From the NCBI RefSeq assembly GCF_016623465.1, contig NZ_JAEDAJ010000001.1, positions 875,963 to 939,962 on the forward strand: a DNA stretch of 64,000 bases, written 5' to 3'. The notes below the pieces were generated by a model that saw only the letters and a list, made by a program, of their open reading frames with translations, was not told where the DNA came from and did no database searches. Each line of letters opens with the position of its first letter. Position 1 is the first letter of the stretch. Shown here one piece after another: positions 51,235 to 62,025 of the stretch. Made by a program: the position numbers and the translations under genes. This stretch comes from Brachybacterium halotolerans. Lineage in GTDB: Bacteria; Actinomycetota; Actinomycetes; Actinomycetales; Dermabacteraceae.

Positions 51235-52824
51235 ATGCACGTCCTCGTCGCGATCGCCCAGTTCCTCGTCAACGAGATCCTGAGCGTCCCCGCGTTCCTC
51301 ATCGGCATCATCACCGCGATCGGCCTGATCGCCCTGCGCAAGAGCGTCGGCCAGATCGCCGGCGGCGCGATCAAGGCGGTGCTCGGCTTCCTGCTCATCG
51401 GGGCCGGGGCGACACTTGTGACCGCCTCGCTCACTCCGCTCGGCGAGATGATCCAGGGCGCGCTCGGCGCGCAGGGCGTGGTGCCCACGAACGAGGCGAT
51501 CGCCGGCATCGCCCAGGAGCAGTTCGGCGCGCAGGTGTCCTGGCTGATGATCCTCGGGTTCGTGGTCGCGATCCTGCTCGCGCGCTTCACGCCGCTTCGC
51601 TACGTCTTCCTCACCGGCCACCACCTGCTGTTCATGGCAACCCTGATCACGATCGTCATGGCCTCGGCAGGCATGCCCTCCCCGGTCGTGGTGATCCTCG
51701 GTGCGGCGCTGCTCGGCGTGCTCATGGTGTCACTGCCCGCGCTCGCCCAGCCGTGGACCCGGCGCATCACGGGCGACGACTCGATCGCCATCGGCCACTT
51801 CGGCACCGCCGGGTACATCGCCGCGGGCAGCGTCGGCCGACTCGTCGATCCGAAGGGGAAGAGCCGCTCGACGGAGGACCTCAAGGTGCCCGAGTCACTG
51901 CGCTTCCTGCGCGACTCCATGGTCGCGACCGCGCTGTCGATGGTGCTCATGTACGTGATCGTCGCGATCGTCTACCTGGTGCGAGCCGGCGAGAGGACGG
52001 CGTTCACCGCCTTCGAGGGCGGGGCGACGAACGTGGGCAACTACCTCATGCAGTCGGTGACGCAGGGCCTGCAGTTCGGCATCGCCGTCGCGGTGATCCT
52101 GTTCGGCGTGCGCACGATCCTCGGTGAGCTCGTGCCCGCCTTCCAGGGCATCGCCGCCCGCGTGGTGCCCGGCGCGGTGCCGGCGCTGGACGCCCCGATC
52201 GTCTTCCCCTACGCCCAGAACGCCGTGCTCATCGGCTTCCTCTCGAGCTTCGTGGGCGGGCTCGTGGGCCTGCTCCTGCTCGGCACCGTGTTCGGCCCGC
52301 TGTTCGGGCTCGCGCTGATCCTGCCCGGGCTCGTCCCGCACTTCTTCACCGGCGGCGCTGCGGGCGTCTACGGCAATGCGACCGGCGGACGCCGCGGCGC
52401 CGTCGCGGGCGCGTTCGTCAACGGCCTGCTGGTCACCTTCCTGCCCGCGCTGCTGCTGAAGGTGCTGGGCACCTTCGGCTCGGCCAACACGACCTTCGGG
52501 GACACCGACTTCGGCTGGTTCGGCATCCTCATCGGCTACGGCGCGCGCCCCGGCGTGCTGCTGGGCTCGGTGATCCTCGCTGTGATCGGCCTGGTCATCC
52601 TCGGCGCGGCGATCACGGTGCAGAAGCGCGTCGTGGACCGCGGCTGGGATCCGGCGCCGACGCGCGCGAGCCTGGTCGAGGCCAGTGCGGCCGGCGGGAA
52701 CGCGACGGGCGCGTCCGACGGGGCCGACGGGGCCGACGCGGTCGCGGGCGGCACCGCCGCGCGCTACCCGCGCGTCGCGCCGCCGGTGGGCGCGCCGACT
52801 CCTCCCCCGCCTCCGGGGAGCTGA
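51235..52824 (+). CDS. PTS ascorbate-type EIIC (UlaA-like)
   Basis: A 529-residue integral permease with about eleven membrane segments. UlaA features are MHVLVAIAQFLVNEILSVPAFLIGIIT, VGQIAGGAIKAVLGFLLIGAG, FLTGHHLLFMA, APIVFPYAQNAVLIGFLSSFVGGL and HFFTGGAAGVYGNATGGRRGA. The substrate may be L-ascorbate or another anionic sugar, since the class also holds uncharacterised members. The last 60 residues are low-complexity and proline-rich (APPVGAPTPPPPPGS), unusual for the family. GAG-rich RBS is weak; ATG 51235 fits the family start. Confidence 0.9.
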   Translation: MHVLVAIAQFLVNEILSVPAFLIGIITAIGLIALRKSVGQIAGGAIKAVLGFLLIGAGATLVTASLTPLGEMIQGALGAQGVVPTNEAIAGIAQEQFGAQVSWLMILGFVVAILLARFTPLRYVFLTGHHLLFMATLITIVMASAGMPSPVVVILGAALLGVLMVSLPALAQPWTRRITGDDSIAIGHFGTAGYIAAGSVGRLVDPKGKSRSTEDLKVPESLRFLRDSMVATALSMVLMYVIVAIVYLVRAGERTAFTAFEGGATNVGNYLMQSVTQGLQFGIAVAVILFGVRTILGELVPAFQGIAARVVPGAVPALDAPIVFPYAQNAVLIGFLSSFVGGLVGLLLLGTVFGPLFGLALILPGLVPHFFTGGAAGVYGNATGGRRGAVAGAFVNGLLVTFLPALLLKVLGTFGSANTTFGDTDFGWFGILIGYGARPGVLLGSVILAVIGLVILGAAITVQKRVVDRGWDPAPTRASLVEASAAGGNATGASDGADGADAVAGGTAARYPRVAPPVGAPTPPPPPGS

Positions 52825-52940
52825 CGCCGGGCACCCGCCGCCCAGCAGGCATGGCAGCGCAGGAGCGTTGTCCCCGCGGACGCGGCGGCGCGGGGTCGCT
52901 GTCCCATCGAGCGTGGTGATGCAGGACGGTTGTCCCGGCG

Positions 52941-53013
52941 TTATGAGTTGCGGTGGGAAATGTACGCATCGCCCTTTCAGGGCTCAGCGGTCTTTTCCCA
53001 CCGCAACACATAG
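52941..53013. repeat. 20-bp inverted repeat with nested hairpin upstream of the XRE-MurA gene
   Basis: Left arm 52941-52960 and right arm 52994-53013 pair at 18 of 20 positions (core GTTGCGGTGGGAAA/TTTCCCACCGCAAC). The 33 bp loop holds a small stem GCCCT-TTC-AGGGC (52971-52983). It lies in the 444 bp gap between the ulaA-like gene and the MurA fusion. It could terminate ulaA transcription, or be a structured RNA or a transposable scrap. I see no gene elsewhere in the gap. Confidence 0.8.
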
Positions 53014-53238
53014 CCTCCGCGCACTCCTCCCGGGCCGAGGACACGGACCTCGCCCGTGCCGAGGCCACGGACTGCTTCCGCCTGCCCCACCCACGCGCGC
53101 CTCCAGCGGCGAAAGGCCCCGGCGCCGAGTGCAGCCGACCTCTCATCTCGCACGAAGGCCTTCCCCTCGACGCGCGACACCGCGCGCGGAGGGCGAGCGC
53201 CCACAGCGCCGACGTCTTCCCGATCACACTACCTGCCG

Positions 53239-53258
53239 GTATCTCATAGATGAGATAC
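53239..53258. promoter_or_regulatory. Perfect palindrome, candidate autoregulatory operator of the XRE-MurA gene
   Basis: GTATCTCATAGATGAGATAC is a 9+2+9 perfect inverted repeat ending 10 bp before ATG 53269. It overlaps the likely -10 box TACGCT (53256-53261), which is 7 nt before the ATG, with no ribosome site, so the transcript is probably leaderless. XRE regulators commonly bind such dyads. Binding by the encoded HTH would block its own promoter; this is inference. Confidence 0.7.
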
Positions 53259-53268
53259 GCTCCCGAGC

Positions 53269-54960
53269 ATGACGACGACCGACGAGTTCACCTCGCAGAC
53301 CCGTCCCGCTGACGGCTCCTCCGCGCCTTCGGACGGCTCCTCCGTGTCTTCCACGCCCTCCACACCCTCCGCCCCCTCCGCTCCTTCCGCACAGCTCGCC
53401 GCGGCGTCCGCCGCCGCCGGCGCCCGTTCGGGCGACCAGGACTACCGGAACGAGATCGGCCGCCTCATCCGCGACGCCCGTCTGCACTCGGGCCTCACGC
53501 AGGCGCAGCTCGCCGAGAAGCTCTCCACCTCGCAGAGCACGATCAACCGGATCGAGAAGGGCCAGCAGAACCTGACGCTCGACACCCTCGCGAAGATCGG
53601 CGAGGCCCTCGATTCGGGGATCGTCGGCATCGGTTCGTCCGCCCCCTCGCACCTGCGCGTGCAGGGCGGCACCACGCTGAGCGGCGCGATCGACGTGAAG
53701 ACCTCGAAGAACGCCGGGGTCGCGCTGCTGTGCGCCTCGCTGCTGAACCGCGGCACCACCGTGCTGCGCCGCGTCGCGCGCATCGAGGAGGTCAACCGTC
53801 TGCTCGAGGTGCTCTCCTCGATCGGCGTGCGCACCCGCTGGCTGAACGAGAACAACGACCTCGAGATCATCGTGCCCGAGCACCTGGATCTGGCCTCGAT
53901 CGACGCCGGCGCCGCCCGTCGGACCCGCAGCATCATCATGTTCCTGGGTCCGCTCATGCACCGCGAGCAGCAGTTCCAGCTCCCCTACGCGGGCGGCTGC
54001 GACCTGGGCACCCGCACCGTCGAGCCCCACATGACCGCGCTGCGGCCCTTCGGCCTCGAGGTCGTCGCGACCGAGGGCCACTACCAGGCCACCGCGAGCC
54101 CGGGCGCCGGGCCCCGTCGGCCGATCGTCCTCACCGAGCGCGGGGACACCGTCACCGAGAACGCGCTGATGGCCGCCGCCCGCTACAAGGGCGAGACGAT
54201 CATCCGCAACGCGAGCCCGAACTACATGGTGCAGGACCTCTGCTTCTTCCTCGAGAAGCTCGGCGTCGAGATCGAGGGCATCGGCACCACGACCCTGCGG
54301 GTGCACGGGAAGTCGGAGATCCGTGCCGACGTCGACTACGCCCCCAGCGAGGACCCGATCGAGGCGATGAGCCTGATCGCCGCCGCGATCGTCACGAAGT
54401 CCTCGATCACCGTGCGCCGCGTGCCCATCGAGTTCATGGAGATCGAGCTCGCGGTCCTGGAGGACATGGGCTTCACCTACGACCGCACCGAGGAGTACCT
54501 CGCGGCCAACGGCAAGACCCGTCTCGTGGACATCACCACGCATGTCTCGCAGCTGCGGGCCCCGATCGACAAGATCCACCCGATGCCCTTCCCGGGCCTG
54601 AACATCGACAACCTGCCCTTCTTCGCGGTGATCGCCGCGACGGCCGAGGGGCAGACCCAGCTGCACGACTGGGTGTACGAGAACCGCGCGATCTACCTGA
54701 CCGACCTCAACAAGCTCGGCGCGCGCGTGCAGCTCATGGACCCGCACCGCGTTCTCATCGACGGCCCGACCCACTGGAGCGGCGCGGAGCTGGTGTGCCC
54801 GCCGGCGCTGCGTCCGGCGGTCGTCATCCTGCTGGCGATGCTCGCGGCGAAGGGCACCTCGGTGCTGCGCAACGTCTACGTCATCAACCGCGGTTACGAG
54901 GACCTCGCCCAGCGCCTGAACGCGCTCGGTGCGCAGATCGAGACGTTCCGGGACATCTGA
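53269..54960 (+). CDS. XRE-family HTH fused to UDP-GlcNAc 1-carboxyvinyltransferase (MurA)
   Basis: A 563-residue two-part protein. After a Ser/Pro/Ala-rich N-terminus, residues 58-115 form a Cro/C1-type HTH (RLIRDARLHSGLTQAQLAEKL, STSQSTINRIEKG). Residues 128-563 are a full MurA fold: K147-N148 in SKNAG, active-site C244 in GGCDLGTRTVEPH, D447 in PGLNIDNLPFF and the C-terminal VINRGYEDLAQRLNALGA. MurA adds enolpyruvate from PEP to UDP-GlcNAc, the first committed step of peptidoglycan synthesis. The fusion could let a wall enzyme sense its substrate and control transcription. Whether this is the only MurA of the cell is unknown. Confidence 0.9.
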   Translation: MTTTDEFTSQTRPADGSSAPSDGSSVSSTPSTPSAPSAPSAQLAAASAAAGARSGDQDYRNEIGRLIRDARLHSGLTQAQLAEKLSTSQSTINRIEKGQQNLTLDTLAKIGEALDSGIVGIGSSAPSHLRVQGGTTLSGAIDVKTSKNAGVALLCASLLNRGTTVLRRVARIEEVNRLLEVLSSIGVRTRWLNENNDLEIIVPEHLDLASIDAGAARRTRSIIMFLGPLMHREQQFQLPYAGGCDLGTRTVEPHMTALRPFGLEVVATEGHYQATASPGAGPRRPIVLTERGDTVTENALMAAARYKGETIIRNASPNYMVQDLCFFLEKLGVEIEGIGTTTLRVHGKSEIRADVDYAPSEDPIEAMSLIAAAIVTKSSITVRRVPIEFMEIELAVLEDMGFTYDRTEEYLAANGKTRLVDITTHVSQLRAPIDKIHPMPFPGLNIDNLPFFAVIAATAEGQTQLHDWVYENRAIYLTDLNKLGARVQLMDPHRVLIDGPTHWSGAELVCPPALRPAVVILLAMLAAKGTSVLRNVYVINRGYEDLAQRLNALGAQIETFRDI

Positions 54961-55011
54961 GCGCGGGCGTCGGCGGGGCCGACGGGGTGATGGGCCGACG
55001 GGAAAGGGCGG

Positions 55012-55753
55012 TCAGCCCGCGGCCCCGCCGATGAGCAGCGCGAGGATCGCTCCGAGGGTGGCGACCGCGGCCCCGCCCGGGGGACGATGACGAGCAGGCT
55101 GCGTACTGCCGCCCTGCGCAGCAGCGCACGCACCCCGAGGACGGCGGACACGATGCCCGCGAGGATCCCCACCACGGGGGCGATCAGCGGCAGCAGGACC
55201 GCCGGCTGCCAGGAGCGGTGCGCTGCCGCGTCGCCGGACGGCGTGGGCAGGTAGGTCGCCGTGGAGGCGAACGCCAGGCACTCCCGTCACGGGGTACAGC
55301 GACCCGAGCACGGCGAGGACCCCAGGACTATGAGCAGCCACGCGGTCCACGGGACTTCGCGGTGGGCGTCCTGCACGTCTGAACCGGTATCGCTCCTGGT
55401 CGCACTCGCTCCCGTCTCTCCCCCGCGTGCAGCACCCCTCGTCGCGTCCTCGAGGACAGGATCGCCCCGCGCGAGCGCCACGACAGGATCGCGAGCAGCG
55501 AGACGGCCGAGCCCACCGAGAGCACCGAGCAGAACGAGCCGACCGACCCGATCGACAGCGCCGAGCCGATGCTCGCGATCGAGCAGGTGGAGCCGCGGCT
55601 GGCGATCGACAGCGTCGAGTCCTTCGAGCAGATCGACAGCAGCGACCCCTCGGAGCGGTAGGACCAGCGGGAGGGGCGAGGGCCGTCGGGCGACAGGCCG
55701 GGTGACGGCTCGGGCCTGCGCCGCGTCGAGGTATCGGACGGGTCAGGAGGCAT
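55012..55753 (-). pseudogene. Frameshifted gene for a Ser-x-x repeat membrane protein
   Basis: Reading from ATG 55753 gives a Pro/Arg-rich start, then a regular SxxSxxSxx repeat (SEGSLLSICSKDSTLSIASR, then STCSIASIGSALSIGSVGSF) of about 18 triplets, then LSWRSRGAILSS. The next part, VQDAHREVPWTAWLLIVLG, is in a second frame, VLAVLGSLYPVTGVPGV in a third, LPLIAPVVGILAGIVSAVLG back in the second, and VATLGAILALLIGGAAG to the stop in the third. At least four frame changes, each near G/C runs, break what seems to be one Ser-repeat plus four-helix membrane protein. Decay or homopolymer sequencing errors both fit. Confidence 0.65.
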
Positions 55754-55971
55754 CGCGTTCTCCGAAGCCGGGGCGCAGATCGGGTGCGCTGCGCACGGTG
55801 GTGGCCCGACTCTACAGCCGCCCCGGAATGTCCGAATCGGTTGCAGAGGCGCGCGGCAGAGTGTGAGATGGCAGCAGGCCGCCGTGGGGAGCGCGCCGCG
55901 CCAGCGGTGCACTGCGCGGCCGTGGACGACGTCGGCATCGACGCCGGCGCCGCATGACGGAGGGGAACTCC

Positions 55972-56742
55972 ATGCGTCGCATCCTGTGTCTCTGCGCCGC
56001 CTCATCACTGCTCGCACTCGGCCTGGTCGCGTGCGGATCGGACTCCGAGGTGGGCTCGCCGACGACGGCCGAGTCCACCCCCGAGGATTCCGCCGACGAG
56101 GACTCGCCCAGCGACAAGACCACCGACAGCGAGTCCAACGACACCGCCTCGGACGACACCGACGGCAGCGACGAGAACGACGGTTCGGGTCCGTCGACCG
56201 CCGGCTCGACCTCGATCGACACCCTCTGGATCGACAGCTCCTGGAGCATCGAGGACGTGGACGAGGACCTCTGCGCGACGGGCGGCAAGACGCGCTCGCC
56301 CTACGCCCAGGACGACGACATGTTCATCTGCGGGCCCACCGCCGCGGGCGCTGAGGCCTGCGACATGGCCGAGGGCGAGACGGTGGCCATGTGCATCACC
56401 GACCCCGTGGGACACCGCGCGATCCGCTTCGACTCCCCTACGGCAGCGGAGGGGTCCATGGACCAGGGCGACGGGGACCTGATCCCGCTGTTCGTGCTGC
56501 TGGACGACGGCAGCGAGAACGGGATTCAGTGCGCGACGGTCGCACACGACCAGGAGAAGCACTGGCACGGGAAGTTCAGCTGGTACCGCTGCGACGACGG
56601 CTCCGAGCTGCTGACCGACGAGCTCATCGAGGAGACCTTCGACCGCGGGGACGACGGCTCCACCTGGACCGTGCTGCGGTCGGTCGACACGAAGGCGCCG
56701 GAGGAGACGCCGGTGACGGACGCGGTGTTCGCGGGCAACTGA
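55972..56742 (+). CDS. Hypothetical lipoprotein
   Basis: A 256-residue exported lipoprotein. Signal RRILCLCAASSLLALGLVACG has a lipobox (LVAC, Cys about residue 21). A Ser/Asp/Glu/Thr-rich acidic spacer to about residue 75 is followed by a cysteine-containing domain (DEDLCATGGKTRSP, DDDMFICGPTAAGAEACDM, VAMCITDP, GIQCATVAH, WYRCDDGSELL). Six extracellular cysteines suggest disulphides. No family is recognised. GGAGGGGAA precedes ATG 55972. The hydrolase gene follows after 20 bp, suggesting an operon. Confidence 0.78.
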   Translation: MRRILCLCAASSLLALGLVACGSDSEVGSPTTAESTPEDSADEDSPSDKTTDSESNDTASDDTDGSDENDGSGPSTAGSTSIDTLWIDSSWSIEDVDEDLCATGGKTRSPYAQDDDMFICGPTAAGAEACDMAEGETVAMCITDPVGHRAIRFDSPTAAEGSMDQGDGDLIPLFVLLDDGSENGIQCATVAHDQEKHWHGKFSWYRCDDGSELLTDELIEETFDRGDDGSTWTVLRSVDTKAPEETPVTDAVFAGN

Positions 56743-56762
56743 CCCGCAGGGAGGGAGCGGCC

Positions 56763-57635
56763 ATGACCGATGCACCGGGCGCGGGCTCCGACCTGGGCGA
56801 GGTGATCCGGGTGCCGCAGCCCGAAGGGTCCCTGCAGGTCATCGCCCGCGGCGAGGAGGGCACGCCCGTGCTGCTCCTCAGCGGCGCGGGCACCGACAGC
56901 GCGTCCCTGAGCTGGCGACACCTGATCCCCGCGCTCGCCGCGTCCCATCGCGTGCTCGCCCTGGACTGGCCGAAGCAGGGCGGCTCCCGCCCCTGGGACG
57001 GGCCGGCGGATCATCGGCGGATGCTGCGCTGCATCGACGGCGTCCTCGAGCGCTTCGACCTGGACTCGGTCGGCCTCGTCGGCCTCTCGCAGGGCGGCGC
57101 GCTCGCCCTCGCGTACGCGATCGAGCACCCCGCGCGCGTCTCGCGGCTGGTGGCGCTGTCGCCCGCCGGGATCCTGTCCTTCCCTCCGCTCGTGCACCAG
57201 CTGCTGTGGCTGACGGCGCGCTGGCGCCTGCTGCACCAGACCCTGCCGACGCTGGTCTTCCGCAGCCGCGCGGCGTGCGCATGGTTCGCCCGCACGAGCC
57301 TGTTCGCCGGTCCCGTCGAGGATCTCGAGGAGATCGTGGACGAGTTCCACGCCGACGTCCTCGCCTACGGATCGGGCTCCTCGGACTGGCAGAACGTCTC
57401 GATCGGCTTCCGTCGCATGCGCGTCGACCTGCGTCCCGACCTCCACCGCATCGAGTGCCCGACCCTCATCATCCAGGGCAGCGAGGACGTCGGCGTGCCG
57501 CCGGAGCGCTCGCGCGCCGCGGCGGGCGCCATCCCCGGCGCGACCTTCGCGCTGATAGACGGGGCCGGGCACTGGTCGAACAGGCAGTGCCCGGAGCAGG
57601 TGAACGCACTGATCAGCGACTTCCTCGCGGACTGA
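56763..57635 (+). CDS. Alpha/beta hydrolase
   Basis: A 290-residue cytoplasmic alpha/beta-fold hydrolase. It has the oxyanion segment LLLSGAGTDSASLSW, nucleophile Ser in LVGLSQGGALALAYA, Asp in IIQGSEDVGVPPERS and His in IDGAGHWSNRQCPEQ, in the normal order. No cap-domain type or substrate can be named. It lies 20 bp after the lipoprotein gene, with GGGAGGGAG before ATG 56763. Confidence 0.88.
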   Translation: MTDAPGAGSDLGEVIRVPQPEGSLQVIARGEEGTPVLLLSGAGTDSASLSWRHLIPALAASHRVLALDWPKQGGSRPWDGPADHRRMLRCIDGVLERFDLDSVGLVGLSQGGALALAYAIEHPARVSRLVALSPAGILSFPPLVHQLLWLTARWRLLHQTLPTLVFRSRAACAWFARTSLFAGPVEDLEEIVDEFHADVLAYGSGSSDWQNVSIGFRRMRVDLRPDLHRIECPTLIIQGSEDVGVPPERSRAAAGAIPGATFALIDGAGHWSNRQCPEQVNALISDFLAD

Positions 57636-57697
57636 CCGCGCGGGGTCGGCCGGGCGGGACGGGAGCCGTGGGACTTCTCGAGTAGGAACCGACCGGG

Positions 57698-58534
57698 TCA
57701 GTCTCCCAGCAGCTTCAGCTGCTCCATGAGCCGCAGGACGGCGGCGCGCTTCTCCACGTCGCTGCCGTTGTCGTTGATGATCATGAGCAGCTCGCTCCCG
57801 GGCAGCGGATACGTCGAGTGCGGGAACATGAACGGCCCGCCGTTGCGGGAGTCGTCGGCGTCGCCCGGATCCGACGCCGGATAGCTCTGGACCCAGAGCT
57901 CGGCGAAGAGCTGGATGACGTTCGGGCGCAGGCGGGAGTAGGCGCCGATGACATCGCCGGCGACCGCGTCGATCGCGAACTCAATGTCCTCCGTGCACAG
58001 GTCCGGGGCGGCGGCACGCCGGTCCCGTGGGCGTGCGGCGCCGGGGTGGTCGGGGTCCGCGCCGCGCGGTTTCGCATCGTCTGGGCCCGCACCGTCCTGC
58101 GCCGGGGCGTCGGGGTCGACGCTCTCAGCCTCGGCCTGGAGCTGCGCGACGGTCTGCAGATCGTGCGCGGCCATCCATGCCGCCATGTCCGACGCGGCGA
58201 GCGGATGCGGACCCGCGAGGATCTCGGGCGGCTCCGCGTCCTCGTCCGTACCGTCGTAGGAGGCCGCGAGCAGGGCGAGCGCGGCCAGGCGGATTCGGGC
58301 GTCGGCCCCCTCGATCCCCCGCTCCGGGATCTCGACGGGCACCACCCCGACCACGGCGAGGGTCGACCAGGCATGGCGCAGCCAGCGCACGTCGCCGCCG
58401 CTCGGCAGCCCCCGGCTGTAGTGAACGCACAGGGCCTCGAAGACAGGGGCGTCCCGGGGCGGAGCCTCGCCCCTGTCCCCCGCCGTTCCGTCGGGCTCCT
58501 CCGGTCCGTCGGCCGGATCGCTGATCCGTCTCAT
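57698..58534 (-). CDS. Hypothetical protein
   Basis: A 278-residue cytoplasmic protein without a recognised family. The N-terminal half is helical and Ala-rich (ALCVHYSRGLPSGGDVRWLRHAWSTLA). A charged Pro/Asp/Arg linker is followed by a conserved-looking segment FAIDAVAGDVIGAYSRLRPNVIQLFAELWVQSYPASD and SELLMIINDNGSDVEKRAAVLRLMEQLKLLGD. It is convergent with the hydrolase gene and may form a unit with the Ltp gene upstream on the same strand. The last part resembles dimerisation helices, without further evidence. Confidence 0.65.
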   Translation of the reverse strand: MRRISDPADGPEEPDGTAGDRGEAPPRDAPVFEALCVHYSRGLPSGGDVRWLRHAWSTLAVVGVVPVEIPERGIEGADARIRLAALALLAASYDGTDEDAEPPEILAGPHPLAASDMAAWMAAHDLQTVAQLQAEAESVDPDAPAQDGAGPDDAKPRGADPDHPGAARPRDRRAAAPDLCTEDIEFAIDAVAGDVIGAYSRLRPNVIQLFAELWVQSYPASDPGDADDSRNGGPFMFPHSTYPLPGSELLMIINDNGSDVEKRAAVLRLMEQLKLLGD

Positions 58535-58610
58535 GAGCGCATTGTGCGCCTGGGGTCCGACGGACGAGCCGAGGCCTCGTGATGCGGCGCGGCGCGGCGC
58601 CGCCGACCGC

Positions 58611-61538
<2,928 letters not shown>

Positions 61539-61614
61539 CGCAGGCGGTGCGCCTTATGCTGCGCGCCGTACCCTGAGGCAGAAAGGTCCCGCGAGTCCGA
61601 GGAGTGCCACGTCC

Positions 61615-62025
61615 ATGCCCGACTCCCCTATCGCCGTCGTCGGCGCCGTCATCGTGCGGGACGGGCTCGTGTTCGCGGCGCGCAGGTCTCCTGAGCGCAG
61701 CGCCGGAGGACTCTGGGAGTTCCCCGGCGGCAAGGTGGATCCAGGCGAGACGCCGAAGCAAGCACTGGCCCGGGAAATCCGCGAGGAGTTGGCGGTGACT
61801 GTAGAGGTCGGCCAACGAGCAGCTCGGTGCACGACACCTGTCGGCAACGCCCTGATAGACCTTGACTGCTACTGGGCGACCCTCGTCGGCGATGCGCCGA
61901 GCAGCAGCACGGACCACGACGCCTTGGCGTGGATCGCACCCGCGGACTTGCTCGAGCGGAAGTGGTCACCGGCCGACGTGCCGATCGTGCAAGCGGCGTT
62001 TCTCGAACTGGACCGGGCGTGGTGA
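61615..62025 (+). CDS. mutT: Nudix hydrolase, MutT-type 8-oxo-dGTP diphosphatase
   Basis: A 136-residue single-domain Nudix protein. It has VVGAVIVRDGLVFAARRS and the Nudix box GGKVDPGETPKQALAREIREEL (G-x5-E-x7-REUxEE complete), then WATLVGDAPSS and LAWIAPADLL. MutT hydrolyses oxidised dGTP, preventing mutations; CTP pyrophosphatases look alike. GGAG lies 9 nt before ATG 61615. It starts the AT-richer accessory-looking stretch after thiC and is convergent with the HNH nuclease, their stops abutting. Confidence 0.87.
   Translation: MPDSPIAVVGAVIVRDGLVFAARRSPERSAGGLWEFPGGKVDPGETPKQALAREIREELAVTVEVGQRAARCTTPVGNALIDLDCYWATLVGDAPSSSTDHDALAWIAPADLLERKWSPADVPIVQAAFLELDRAW

Noticed and set aside
53269-54960. 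Splitting XRE and MurA into two genes
   Set aside because: The frame is continuous with no stop and no internal ribosome site at the junction near residue 115-128.
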